Assembly: GCA_041623475.1 (NCBI GenBank)
Contig: JBFJWU010000222.1
Span: 1-5,890 of the forward strand
DNA: 5,890 nt
Origin: JBFJWU01 sp041623475 [NCBI: bacterium]
GTDB lineage: Bacteria > J088
Direction: 5' to 3'
Shown: positions 1 through 4,924 of the stretch, in pieces
Position numbering within the stretch: the first letter of the stretch is position 1
How the letters are laid out: every line of letters starts with the position of its first letter
The notes under the pieces: model-generated
What the model was told of the DNA's origin: nothing
Seen by the model: only the letters and a program-made list of their open reading frames with translations
Databases searched by the model: none
Position numbers and translations under genes: made by a program

Positions 1-189
1 CAGTGCGTAGCCTACGTGTCCGTTGTGATCGCCCACAACTACTATTGCGCTGAAACTGAATCGCCGGCCACCACTTACGACCTTTGCGACCCTGGCAATA
101 TTGACCACCTGCTCAGTCAGCTCCTCGCTGCTGTCAGGACGGACAAACTTGCTTACGCGCTTGGGAAATACAACTTCGCCAAATTCCAC
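1..189 (-). CDS. rpsE: 30S ribosomal protein S5 (uS5), N-terminal part, cut by window edge
   Basis: Small-subunit protein uS5, which sits near the mRNA entry side and helps control decoding accuracy. Only the first 63 codons are present; the remaining 100 or so residues lie beyond position 1. The start is a GTG at 189-187, chosen because AGGAG at 200-196 precedes it with a 6-nt spacer. No ATG exists in this frame. After a charged N-terminal tail of about 28 residues comes the S5 N-terminal double-stranded-RNA-binding fold: [17 protein letters not shown] at residues 30-46, then [14 protein letters not shown] at 50-63. Family members usually have GDG and GYG where this one has GDH (53-55) and GYA (60-62). 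Residue 39 is Ser where Lys is usual, next to the Gly-Gly turn of the spectinomycin-associated loop. It follows rplR after 9 nt as in other spc operons. The identification is secure. Confidence 0.95.
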   Translation of the reverse strand, partial: MEFGEVVFPKRVSKFVRPDSSEELTEQVVNIARVAKVVSGGRRFSFSAIVVVGDHNGHVGYAL

Positions 190-195
190 CGTAGA

Positions 196-200
196 CTCCT
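196..200 (-). promoter_or_regulatory. Shine-Dalgarno site of rpsE overlapping the rplR stop
   Basis: AGGAG read on the minus strand, 6 nt before the GTG start of rpsE. Its first two bases are the last two of the rplR TAG stop (201-199), giving TAGGAG. It decides the rpsE start, which has no ATG alternative. The overlap suggests that ribosomes terminating on rplR can restart on rpsE; that is an inference. Confidence 0.8.
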
Positions 201-573
201 ATAATTTCAGGCCGGCTTCGCGCGCGGCATCGGCAAGGGCCTTGACCCGTCCGTGGTACTTATACCAGCCCTTGTCGAAGACAACCGAATCGATTTTTTT
301 CTCTTTGGCCGCGGCCGCAATAACACGACCCAGTTCTGCGGCAGCATCTGCACCCTTTGCAGAACCATCTACCTTGAACCCTTTGGCCGACGTTGACGCA
401 GATGCCAGAGTGACGCCCGCACGATCGTCAATCAATTGAACACTGATCGAACGATTGCTGCGAAACACGCTCATTCGCGGCCGTTCGGCGGTGCCGACGA
501 CCTTCTTGCGAACACGGAACTTTCGCCCGACTCGCCGACTGCGCTTTTGATTTTGAAGGTTTGCTGCCTTCAT
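199..573 (-). CDS. rplR: 50S ribosomal protein L18 (uL18)
   Basis: Large-subunit protein that binds 5S rRNA together with uL5 in the central protuberance. It has 124 residues, at the long end of the usual 115-122. A basic N-terminal arm (residues 10-24, many Arg and Lys) leads into [17 protein letters not shown] (27-43), the conserved entry to the uL18 fold. Next come [16 protein letters not shown] (46-61) and the C-terminal signature [19 protein letters not shown] (97-115), followed by AAREAGLKL. The ATG start is preceded by GGAG at 584-581 with a 7-nt spacer. It begins 17 nt after rplF and ends in TAG, 9 nt before rpsE. Nothing is missing or broken. The C-terminal sequence resembles what I recall from Planctomycetota, but that is only a loose hint about the host. 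Confidence 0.97.
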   Translation of the reverse strand: MKAANLQNQKRSRRVGRKFRVRKKVVGTAERPRMSVFRSNRSISVQLIDDRAGVTLASASTSAKGFKVDGSAKGADAAAELGRVIAAAAKEKKIDSVVFDKGWYKYHGRVKALADAAREAGLKL

Positions 574-590
574 CGAATTACTCCGTTCAC

Positions 591-1130
591 TTATCCGACC
601 CCGGTCTTGCCAGCTTTGCGGCGGACGCGTTCGTCAGCGTACCGAATTCCCTTGCCTTTGTAAGGCTCAGGAGGCCGGACTTTTCTGATTTCAGCAGCAA
701 CCTGACCAACCTTTTGTCGATCGATACCACTGACGATCACTTTGGTCTGGTCCTGGACATCGACATCGACATCGACGGGGACTGTGTAATTGACCGGGTT
801 ACTGTAGCCGACACTGATTTCCAGATCCTTGCCAGCAACCTTGGCCCGGTACCCGACACCCTCGATCCGCAGTTCACGAGTAAAGCCGGCGCTGACACCG
901 GTAACCATGTTCTGGACCAGGGCGCGGGTCAACCCGTGAAATGCGCGGGTCTGGCGATCATCGCGCTCGCGCTCAATCTGGACCGATGCGTCTTCCTGCT
1001 TCAGGACGATTCCCAGCGGAATCTGCCACTCAAGCTGCCCCTTTGGGCCCTTTACGGTCAAATCCCGTCCATTGAGCGCCAGCTCCACGCCGGAAGGCAC
1101 TGCAATCTGCTTATTTCCAATACGGCTCAT
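591..1130 (-). CDS. rplF: 50S ribosomal protein L6 (uL6)
   Basis: Large-subunit protein near the base of the L7/L12 stalk, close to the sarcin-ricin loop and the translation-factor site. It has 179 residues (E. coli about 177). The open frame extends 14 codons upstream to 1172, but that extension lies within rpsH. The family start [15 protein letters not shown] matches the internal ATG at 1130-1128, preceded by AGGAA at 1145-1141 with a 10-nt spacer. Two tandem L6 folds are visible. The first covers about residues 1-80. The second begins near 82 and contains [20 protein letters not shown] (87-106). The C-terminal signature [15 protein letters not shown] (153-167) is intact. Residues 119-125 read VDVDVDV, encoded by a hexanucleotide repeat; aligned to E. 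coli L6 from memory, this segment has normal length, so it is low complexity and not an insertion. The stop is TAA. Confidence 0.97.
   Translation of the reverse strand: MSRIGNKQIAVPSGVELALNGRDLTVKGPKGQLEWQIPLGIVLKQEDASVQIERERDDRQTRAFHGLTRALVQNMVTGVSAGFTRELRIEGVGYRAKVAGKDLEISVGYSNPVNYTVPVDVDVDVQDQTKVIVSGIDRQKVGQVAAEIRKVRPPEPYKGKGIRYADERVRRKAGKTGVG
756..776. repeat. Short tandem hexanucleotide repeat inside rplF
   Basis: The plus strand reads GACATC three times followed by GAC, a perfect 3.5-copy repeat. On the coding strand it is GTCGAT repeated, giving alternating Val-Asp at uL6 residues 119-125. Alternating Val-Asp suits a beta strand in the second L6 domain. A 6-bp unit would keep the frame if copies were gained or lost, so slippage is conceivable, but no change in length is evident compared with the family. 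Confidence 0.85.
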
Positions 1131-1143
1131 CGGTAATCTATTC

Positions 1144-1539
1144 CTACCAGATATTACAAAGGACTTCGCCACCGGCTCGCGCTGCCCGCGCGTCGCGTCC
1201 GGTGACTACGCCCTGGGACGTACTGATTACAACAACGCCCAAGCCTGAACGCACTTGGGGAATTTCTTCGTGCCCGCAGTACACGCGCCGCCCGGGTTTG
1301 GATACTCGCTCGAGTCCTTCAATAACAGGCTGGCCATTGCTGTCGTACTTCAACGTCAGATGGAGAACGCCCTGTTTGTTGTCATCGGTCCAACTGAAGT
1401 CCTCAATATATCCTTCTTCTTTGAGAATCTCGGCAAGTCGCTTCTTCAGCTTGCTGCCCGGGACAATGGTATGACGCTGACGGGCTGTCAGCGCATTACG
1501 AATCCGGGTCAACATGTCTGCAACTGGGTCAGTTACCAC
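1144..1539 (-). CDS. rpsH: 30S ribosomal protein S8 (uS8)
   Basis: Primary 16S rRNA-binding protein of the small-subunit platform. In E. coli it also represses its own operon by binding spc mRNA near the start of rplE. It has 131 residues, the usual length. The start is GTG at 1539-1537, giving MVTDPVADMLTRIRNAL, which matches the family start TDPIADMLTRIRNA; there is no ATG nearby upstream. AGGGGG at 1553-1548 lies 8 nt before it. SKLKKRLAEILKEEGYIEDF (29-48) is the conserved N-domain helix and loop. ERVSKPGRRVYCGHEEIP (77-94) and VVISTSQGVVTGRDARAA (103-120) form the rRNA-binding C-domain, which ends GGEVLCNIW. The family usually has Asp where Gly114 stands. The stop is TAG, which overlaps the Shine-Dalgarno sequence of rplF. 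Confidence 0.97.
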   Translation of the reverse strand: MVTDPVADMLTRIRNALTARQRHTIVPGSKLKKRLAEILKEEGYIEDFSWTDDNKQGVLHLTLKYDSNGQPVIEGLERVSKPGRRVYCGHEEIPQVRSGLGVVVISTSQGVVTGRDARAARAGGEVLCNIW

Positions 1540-1547
1540 GTTCCGGG

Positions 1548-1553
1548 CCCCCT
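1548..1553 (-). promoter_or_regulatory. Shine-Dalgarno site of rpsH overlapping the rpsN stop
   Basis: AGGGGG on the minus strand, 8 nt before the GTG of rpsH. It begins with the AG of the rpsN TAG stop (1554-1552), giving TAGGGGG. It supports GTG as the rpsH start. It lacks the central A of a perfect GGAGG but would still pair partly with a standard anti-Shine-Dalgarno sequence. Confidence 0.65.
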
Positions 1554-1737
1554 ACCAACTGGCTTTGCGCATGCCGGGAATCTGACCCTGATTGGCCATC
1601 TCCCGCAAACAAACGCGGCACAGGTTATATTTCCGATATACGGACTTGGAACGACCGCACCGGCCACACCGGGTATACTTGCGAACCTTGAATTTGGGCT
1701 CGCGCTTCTGCTTGGCAATAATTGCTTTTCTAGGCAC
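1552..1737 (-). CDS. rpsN: 30S ribosomal protein S14, zinc-binding short form (uS14 type Z)
   Basis: Small-subunit head protein, in the short zinc-binding form of about 61 residues as opposed to the zinc-free form of about 100 residues seen in E. coli. The four zinc ligands are C24 and C27 (CGRC) and C40 and C43 (CRVC). The flanking family motifs are [11 protein letters not shown] (14-24, reading [10 protein letters not shown] then C) and the C-terminus IPGMRKASW (53-61). The start is GTG at 1737-1735, with GAGGA at 1751-1747 and a 9-nt spacer; no ATG exists in frame nearby. A second open frame over the same DNA (1718-1533) lacks any S14 motif and is a shadow. The gene lies between rplE and rpsH, its normal place. 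Because the operon copy is the zinc-requiring form, a zinc-free paralog elsewhere in the genome is possible but cannot be seen here. The stop is TAG. Confidence 0.97.
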   Translation of the reverse strand: MPRKAIIAKQKREPKFKVRKYTRCGRCGRSKSVYRKYNLCRVCLREMANQGQIPGMRKASW

Positions 1738-1746
1738 TTGCTGAAT

Positions 1747-1751
1747 TCCTC
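1747..1751 (-). promoter_or_regulatory. Shine-Dalgarno site of rpsN next to the rplE stop
   Basis: GAGGA on the minus strand, immediately after the rplE TGA stop (1754-1752) and 9 nt before the GTG start of rpsN. It supports the GTG start. Confidence 0.75.
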
Positions 1752-2291
1752 TCAGGACCTGAACGGCATTCCGAGGTGCTTCAATAATGCAAAGCCTTCC
1801 TCGTCGGTTTCCGCGGTCGTCACAATCGAAATGTTCATCCCCCGGATCTTATCTACTTTTTCCATCGATATTTCCGGAAATACGATTTGTTCCTTGATTC
1901 CCAGGTTGTAGTTGCCGCAACCGTCGAAGGCACGCGGACTGACACCACGAAAGTCACGCACACGTGGCAGCGCGACCGAAATCGTACGATCGAGGAACTC
2001 CCACATTCGCTGACGCCGCAACGTAACGAATACACCAATGGGCATCCCTTCGCGCAGCTTGAATCCGGCGATAGAGACCTTTGCACGGGCAATCACAGGT
2101 CGCTGGCCGGTAATTGCACCCAGCCACTCCTGGGTTGCTTCCAGAGTCTTGATGTTCTGGACCGCCTCACCCAACCCGACATTGACCGAAACCTTGACCA
2201 GGCGCGGCACGCCATTAGGATTCTTGTATTCCCCGTCTGCGATCATCGCCGGGACGACCGTGCTCGTATACTTTTCAAATAATCGCGCCAT
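1752..2291 (-). CDS. rplE: 50S ribosomal protein L5 (uL5)
   Basis: 5S rRNA-binding protein of the central protuberance that also contacts the P-site tRNA and forms the bridge to uS13 in the head. It has 179 residues, the family length. Family motifs in order: [16 protein letters not shown] (29-44), [23 protein letters not shown] (60-82, noted as [12 protein letters not shown] then [10 protein letters not shown]), [12 protein letters not shown] (91-102), [20 protein letters not shown] (107-126) and [15 protein letters not shown] (127-141). Residue 125 is Cys in the loop that usually reads FDGRGNY; the codon TGC is one transition from CGC (Arg). The ATG start is preceded by GGAAGG at 2303-2298 with a 6-nt spacer. 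The start is only 2 nt past the rplX TAA stop, so translational coupling is likely. The stop is TGA, followed directly by the Shine-Dalgarno sequence of rpsN. Confidence 0.97.
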   Translation of the reverse strand: MARLFEKYTSTVVPAMIADGEYKNPNGVPRLVKVSVNVGLGEAVQNIKTLEATQEWLGAITGQRPVIARAKVSIAGFKLREGMPIGVFVTLRRQRMWEFLDRTISVALPRVRDFRGVSPRAFDGCGNYNLGIKEQIVFPEISMEKVDKIRGMNISIVTTAETDEEGFALLKHLGMPFRS

Positions 2292-2293
2292 GA

Positions 2294-2641
2294 TTAACCT
2301 TCCAGGGTTTCCCCGGATGCCCGCGAAATGCGCACACGCTTGCCATCATCCAGAATCTTTCGCCCAATCCGGGCGGCTTTCTGCTCTGTGCCATCCCAGA
2401 TCATTACGTTCGAGATATGGACCGGCATCTCTTTTTCTACAACACCGCCCTGCGGGTTCTTCTGCGAGGGTCGCTGATGGCTCTTGACCTTGTTGACGCC
2501 CTCGACAACGACCCGACCGCGGTCACGATCAACCTTGAGTACCTTACCGCGCCGTCCGCGATCATCACCCGCGATGACAACGACTTCGTCGCCGCGTCGG
2601 ATTGAATACGTACGGGGGACAGTTGGCTGTGGCCGACCCAC
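2294..2641 (-). CDS. rplX: 50S ribosomal protein L24 (uL24)
   Basis: Early-assembly large-subunit protein that binds the 5' domain of 23S rRNA and sits near the exit of the nascent-peptide tunnel. It has 115 residues, against about 104 in E. coli. The KOW RNA-binding motif is [20 protein letters not shown] (15-34). [15 protein letters not shown] (46-60) and [16 protein letters not shown] (65-80) are family-typical. The extra length lies mostly in about 11 residues before the KOW core, which are proline-rich with no recognised motif. The start is GTG at 2641-2639; GGAGG at 2653-2649 with a 7-nt spacer supports it, and no alternative start codon lies between it and the KOW core. The GTG shares one base with the rplN stop (TAGTG), so reinitiation is likely. 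The stop is TAA. Confidence 0.95.
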   Translation of the reverse strand: MGRPQPTVPRTYSIRRGDEVVVIAGDDRGRRGKVLKVDRDRGRVVVEGVNKVKSHQRPSQKNPQGGVVEKEMPVHISNVMIWDGTEQKAARIGRKILDDGKRVRISRASGETLEG

Positions 2642-3009
2642 TACAGAACCTCCGGAGCGAGTGAAATTATTTTCATAAACTTGCGGCCACGCAATTCCCT
2701 GGCAATCGGCCCGAAGATACGCGTGCCCAGCGGTTCGTTGTTTGCATTGATCAAGACGGCACTGTTGACGTCAAAGCGGATATAGCTGCCGTCACGTCGA
2801 CCGACTTCCTTGCGCGTCCGAACGACGACCGCTTTGTGAACCGTGCCTTTGCGGACGCGACTGTTCGGAATCGCTTCCTTGACCGTTACGACTATCACAT
2901 CGCCAACTGATGCGTAACGACGCTTGCTGCCACCAAGCACCTTAATGCACTGGACTCGCTTGGCGCCGCTGTTGTCAGCAACATCCAACATGGTTTGCAT
3001 CTGGATCAC
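2641..3009 (-). CDS. rplN: 50S ribosomal protein L14 (uL14)
   Basis: Large-subunit protein at the subunit interface, where it forms intersubunit bridge B8 with 16S rRNA; it is also the docking site of the silencing factor RsfS. It has 122 residues, exactly the usual length. [17 protein letters not shown] (1-17), [20 protein letters not shown] (21-40), [20 protein letters not shown] (54-73) and the C-terminal [20 protein letters not shown] (98-117) are all conserved. The start is GTG at 3009-3007, since the family begins MIQMQT; the ATG at 3000-2998 would remove the conserved Ile-Gln. AAGG at 3022-3019 lies 9 nt before it. In E. coli this gene opens the separate spc operon, but here it begins only 6 nt after rpsQ, with no room for a promoter. 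The stop TAG overlaps the rplX start by one base. Confidence 0.98.
   Translation of the reverse strand: MIQMQTMLDVADNSGAKRVQCIKVLGGSKRRYASVGDVIVVTVKEAIPNSRVRKGTVHKAVVVRTRKEVGRRDGSYIRFDVNSAVLINANNEPLGTRIFGPIARELRGRKFMKIISLAPEVL
2649..2653 (-). promoter_or_regulatory. Shine-Dalgarno site of rplX inside the rplN end
   Basis: A full GGAGG on the minus strand, 7 nt before the GTG of rplX. It lies within the last codons of rplN (Pro-Glu-Val). It settles the GTG start of rplX and hence the extended N-terminus of uL24. Confidence 0.85.
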
Positions 3010-3015
3010 GGCAAT

Positions 3016-3276
3016 CTACCTTGCTTTTTCCAGCACCTGGGTAACAGCCCAGCGTTTGGTTTTCGACAATGGACGGGTTTCAACCAGCTGCACACGGTCG
3101 CCAACGCCACACTGGTTCGTTTCATCGTGAGCGTGATAGCGCTTGCTGGTCCGAACGTATTTCTTGTATACCGGATGTTGCTCGCGGGTTTCTACGTTCA
3201 CAACCACGGTCTTATCCATGGCGCTGGAACGCACGACACCGACGATCGTCCGGCGATTCTGATTATGCGAACTCAT
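3016..3276 (-). CDS. rpsQ: 30S ribosomal protein S17 (uS17)
   Basis: Primary 16S rRNA-binding protein of the small-subunit body, with an OB fold. It has 86 residues, normal for the family. RRTIVGVVRSSAMDKTVVV (8-26) is the first OB strand pair. HPVYKKYVRTSKRYHAHDE (34-52) is the RNA-binding loop. CGVGDRVQLVETRPLSKTKR (56-75) is the family signature, followed by a short basic tail. The ATG start overlaps the rpmC TGA stop by 4 nt (ATGA), the classic arrangement for termination-reinitiation coupling. AGGAAGG at 3292-3286 lies 9 nt before the start. The stop is TAG, 6 nt before rplN. Confidence 0.97.
   Translation of the reverse strand: MSSHNQNRRTIVGVVRSSAMDKTVVVNVETREQHPVYKKYVRTSKRYHAHDETNQCGVGDRVQLVETRPLSKTKRWAVTQVLEKAR
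3019..3022 (-). promoter_or_regulatory. Shine-Dalgarno site of rplN in the rpsQ end
   Basis: AAGG on the minus strand, ending just before the rpsQ TAG stop (3018-3016) and 9 nt before the GTG of rplN. It is short but placed correctly, and it supports GTG over the ATG three codons later. Confidence 0.6.
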
Positions 3277-3479
3277 TCGGACACACCTTCCTGATGTTTT
3301 TTCTCGTGCCGAACAGTCAAAACACGAGCGAGTTCCTTGCGAGCCTGACGATATCGCGCCAATCCGGACGCATCCGAATGAAGACGCATACGCAGATCAA
3401 AGATCTCGCGCCGCAACTCCTGTTCGCGATCATCCAGTTCGATGACCGGAAGGTCCCTGAATTCTGCTCCGGTTGTCAC
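3273..3479 (-). CDS. rpmC: 50S ribosomal protein L29 (uL29)
   Basis: Small two-helix large-subunit protein beside the tunnel exit, where with uL23 it forms part of the docking surface for trigger factor and SRP. It has 68 residues, typical of the family. The helix-turn-helix pattern is visible: EFRDLPVIELDDREQELRRE (6-25) and IFDLRMRLHSDASG (26-39) form helix 1, and LARYRQARKELARVLTVRHE (40-59) forms helix 2 with its conserved Arg-rich ARxLTV end. The tail KKHQEGVSE is charged. The start is GTG at 3479-3477, supported by GGAG at 3491-3488 with an 8-nt spacer; no ATG occurs before helix 1. It begins 4 nt after rplP, and its TGA stop overlaps the rpsQ ATG. The sequence is more divergent than its neighbours, as usual for uL29, but position and pattern make the call firm. 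Confidence 0.95.
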   Translation of the reverse strand: MTTGAEFRDLPVIELDDREQELRREIFDLRMRLHSDASGLARYRQARKELARVLTVRHEKKHQEGVSE

Positions 3480-3483
3480 GTGG

Positions 3484-3891
3484 TCAGCTCCGTTTTACAA
3501 ATCTGGTTTTGACGGGCATCTTGTGAGCGGCCAGGCGCATTGCCTCTTTGGCCAGTTCTTCGGTGACACCGTCAAGTTCATAAATAATTCGCCCGGAACG
3601 CACCGGAGCAACCCAGAATTCCGGGTTTCCCTTGCCTTTACCCATCCGGGTTTCCGCCGGCTTGGAGGTAATCGGCTTATCAGGAAACACGCGAATCCAG
3701 ACCTTGCCACCACGACGTATATATCGCGTAATGGCGATTCGACCTGACTCGATCAGCCGGCTGGTCAACCGTCCGTGACCAACCACCTGCAGCCCGTACG
3801 TACCAAACGCCAGCGTGCTGCCGCGGGTTGCTTTTCCGCGGATCCGCCCTTTTTGAACCTTGCGGTACTTTGGCCTGTTTGGCATTAACAT
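3484..3891 (-). CDS. rplP: 50S ribosomal protein L16 (uL16)
   Basis: Large-subunit protein that helps position A-site and P-site tRNA near the peptidyl-transferase centre; it joins late in assembly. It has 135 residues (E. coli 136). [20 protein letters not shown] (1-20) is the conserved basic N-terminus that reaches toward the tRNA site. [20 protein letters not shown] (62-81) followed by [13 protein letters not shown] (82-94) is the family signature. Arg82 corresponds to the arginine hydroxylated by YcfD in E. coli (Arg81); whether it is modified here is unknown. The C-terminus [20 protein letters not shown] (112-131) is intact. The first ATG (3891) is preferred over the ATG two codons later because the family begins MLMP or MLQP and AGGAG at 3904-3900 lies 8 nt before it. 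That AGGAG starts on the last base of the rpsC TGA stop. The stop is TGA. Confidence 0.98.
   Translation of the reverse strand: MLMPNRPKYRKVQKGRIRGKATRGSTLAFGTYGLQVVGHGRLTSRLIESGRIAITRYIRRGGKVWIRVFPDKPITSKPAETRMGKGKGNPEFWVAPVRSGRIIYELDGVTEELAKEAMRLAAHKMPVKTRFVKRS
3488..3491 (-). promoter_or_regulatory. Shine-Dalgarno site of rpmC inside the rplP end
   Basis: GGAG on the minus strand within the last codons of rplP, 8 nt before the GTG of rpmC. It supports the GTG start. Confidence 0.75.
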
Positions 3892-3903
3892 GATCTAATC
3901 TCC

Positions 3904-4578
3904 TCAGGAAGGCCGTGGTTCGCCCATGGTCTGCCCGGACCGATTGGACTTGTACTCTTCACCCTGAAACACCCAGACCTTGACGCCGATAACGCCGTAC
4001 TTGGTCCGGGCTACCGTGAACCCATAATCAATATCCGCACGCAATGTCTGCAACGGCAGTCGGCCAACCCGATACCATTCGATTCGCGCCATATCCGCGC
4101 CGCCAAGCCGCCCCGCACAGCGGACCTTGATCCCTTCGACGCCAAACTTTAGCGCGTTCGAAATTGCCTTTTTCATCGCCCGCCGAAAACTGACACGGCG
4201 TTCCAACTGAACGGCGATAGCCTCACCGATCAATTGTGCGTTGGTTTCAGGGCGCGGTACTTCGCGAATCTCCAACTGGACCTCACGGGGCACCAGTTGC
4301 TGCACCTCTTCGCGCAGACCCTCAATGGCCTCGCCCTTACGGCCGATGGCCAACCCAGGCCGTGCCGTAAAAATCTTGACGGTCATCGCCTGCGGCCCGG
4401 ATCGCTCGATTTCAATTCGCGCAACGCCAGCATGAAACAGCCGCTGTTTTACAAAGTTCCGCACTTTTTCGTCTTCGTGCAGGAACTCAGCAACCTGGGG
4501 GCCTTCCGCAAACCATCTTGCGTCCCAGTCGCGGGTAATCCCGACGCGAAAACCTACTGGATGTACTTTCTGTCCCAC
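3904..4578 (-). CDS. rpsC: 30S ribosomal protein S3 (uS3)
   Basis: Small-subunit head protein at the mRNA entry channel, contributing to mRNA unwinding. It has 224 residues, within the family range. The N-terminus MGQKVHPVGFRVGITRDWDA (1-20) is canonical. The KH type-2 domain follows, with its GXXG loop as GRKG at 79-82 in TARPGLAIGRKGEAI. RRAMKKA (132-138) carries the basic residues that correspond to the E. coli entry-channel helicase arginines and lysine. The C-terminal domain contains CAGRLGGADMARIEWYRVGR (154-173) and LQTLRADIDYG (176-186). The start is GTG at 4578-4576, fixed by the conserved MGQKVHP and by AAGGAAGG at 4590-4583. It begins 10 nt after rplV and ends in TGA. The last 15 or so residues are polar with no motif, as usual for the family tail. 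Confidence 0.98.
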   Translation of the reverse strand: MGQKVHPVGFRVGITRDWDARWFAEGPQVAEFLHEDEKVRNFVKQRLFHAGVARIEIERSGPQAMTVKIFTARPGLAIGRKGEAIEGLREEVQQLVPREVQLEIREVPRPETNAQLIGEAIAVQLERRVSFRRAMKKAISNALKFGVEGIKVRCAGRLGGADMARIEWYRVGRLPLQTLRADIDYGFTVARTKYGVIGVKVWVFQGEEYKSNRSGQTMGEPRPS

Positions 4579-4582
4579 TTAA

Positions 4583-4590
4583 CCTTCCTT
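4583..4590 (-). promoter_or_regulatory. Double Shine-Dalgarno site of rpsC overlapping the rplV stop
   Basis: AAGGAAGG on the minus strand before the GTG of rpsC. Its first two bases belong to the rplV TAA stop (4591-4589). It holds two possible cores: AAGGA with a 7-nt spacer, and the downstream AAGG with a 4-nt spacer. The upstream core has the better spacing. Confidence 0.75.
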
Positions 4591-4921
4591 AGCGCTCGTC
4601 CAGAACCAGTGTGATATGACAGGTTCCGCGGCGGATCTGGTAGGCCCGCCCCTGAGCCCGCGGCCGAATGCGTTTCAGCGCCGGCCCCTCGTTTACATAC
4701 GCTTCCTTGACATAAAGAATGTCCAGGTCCATTGATCCTTCGTTTTCGGCATTTGCAACAGCAGAATTCAGTAACCGCAGGACGTGGTCCGAGGCACGGC
4801 GCGACGAAAACTCCAGCAAGTTGGCAGCTGTCTCTACAGACTGCCCGCGGATCTGGTCAACGACGTACCGGGCCTTCCGAGCCGGAATCCGTGCATAGCG
4901 CAATGTCGCCTGGGCACCCAT
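4589..4921 (-). CDS. rplV: 50S ribosomal protein L22 (uL22)
   Basis: Large-subunit protein with a long beta-hairpin that lines the nascent-peptide tunnel at its constriction, where changes can give macrolide resistance. It has 110 residues, the same as E. coli. The globular part holds RYARIPARKARYVVDQIRGQ (8-27) and RRASDHVLRLLNSAVANAEN (41-60). The hairpin spans about residues 78-98 and keeps the conserved EGPALKRIRPRAQGRA (78-93); it has normal length with no deletion at the Lys-Arg that corresponds to the E. coli Met-Lys-Arg segment. The C-terminal strand reads GTCHITLVLDER (99-110), where RTSHITVVV is more usual. The ATG start follows the rpsS TGA by 3 nt and has only a weak ribosome-binding site (GGGA in the last codons of rpsS), so expression probably relies on coupling to rpsS. 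The stop is TAA. Confidence 0.97.
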   Translation of the reverse strand: MGAQATLRYARIPARKARYVVDQIRGQSVETAANLLEFSSRRASDHVLRLLNSAVANAENEGSMDLDILYVKEAYVNEGPALKRIRPRAQGRAYQIRRGTCHITLVLDER

Positions 4922-4924
4922 TGA

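Noticed and set aside
561-1136. A 191-codon open frame on the plus strand opposite rplF, with an Asp-Ile-Asp run.
   Set aside because: It mirrors rplF almost exactly, and its Asp-Ile repeat is the hexanucleotide repeat read on the other strand. There is no independent evidence of coding.
1131-1172. A 14-codon upstream extension of rplF, giving a longer protein.
   Set aside because: The extension overlaps the end of rpsH and lacks family similarity. The internal ATG begins the conserved MSRIGNK and has a suitable ribosome-binding site.
1533-1718. A second minus-strand frame of 61 codons overlapping rpsN.
   Set aside because: It is offset from rpsN, lacks the four cysteines and the PKFKVR and IPG motifs, and has no sensible ribosome-binding site.
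1255-1911. A 218-codon open frame on the plus strand across rpsH, rpsN and rplE.
   Set aside because: It lies entirely antisense to three conserved ribosomal-protein genes, spans their junctions, and shows no recognisable domain. Long antisense open frames are expected in GC-rich coding DNA.
2270-2310. A possible uS8 feedback-binding hairpin around the rplE start, as in the E. coli spc operon.
   Set aside because: The rplX-rplE junction has only 2 nt between genes, and I could not recognise the uS8 helix pattern by eye. Covariation analysis would be needed, so I do not annotate it.
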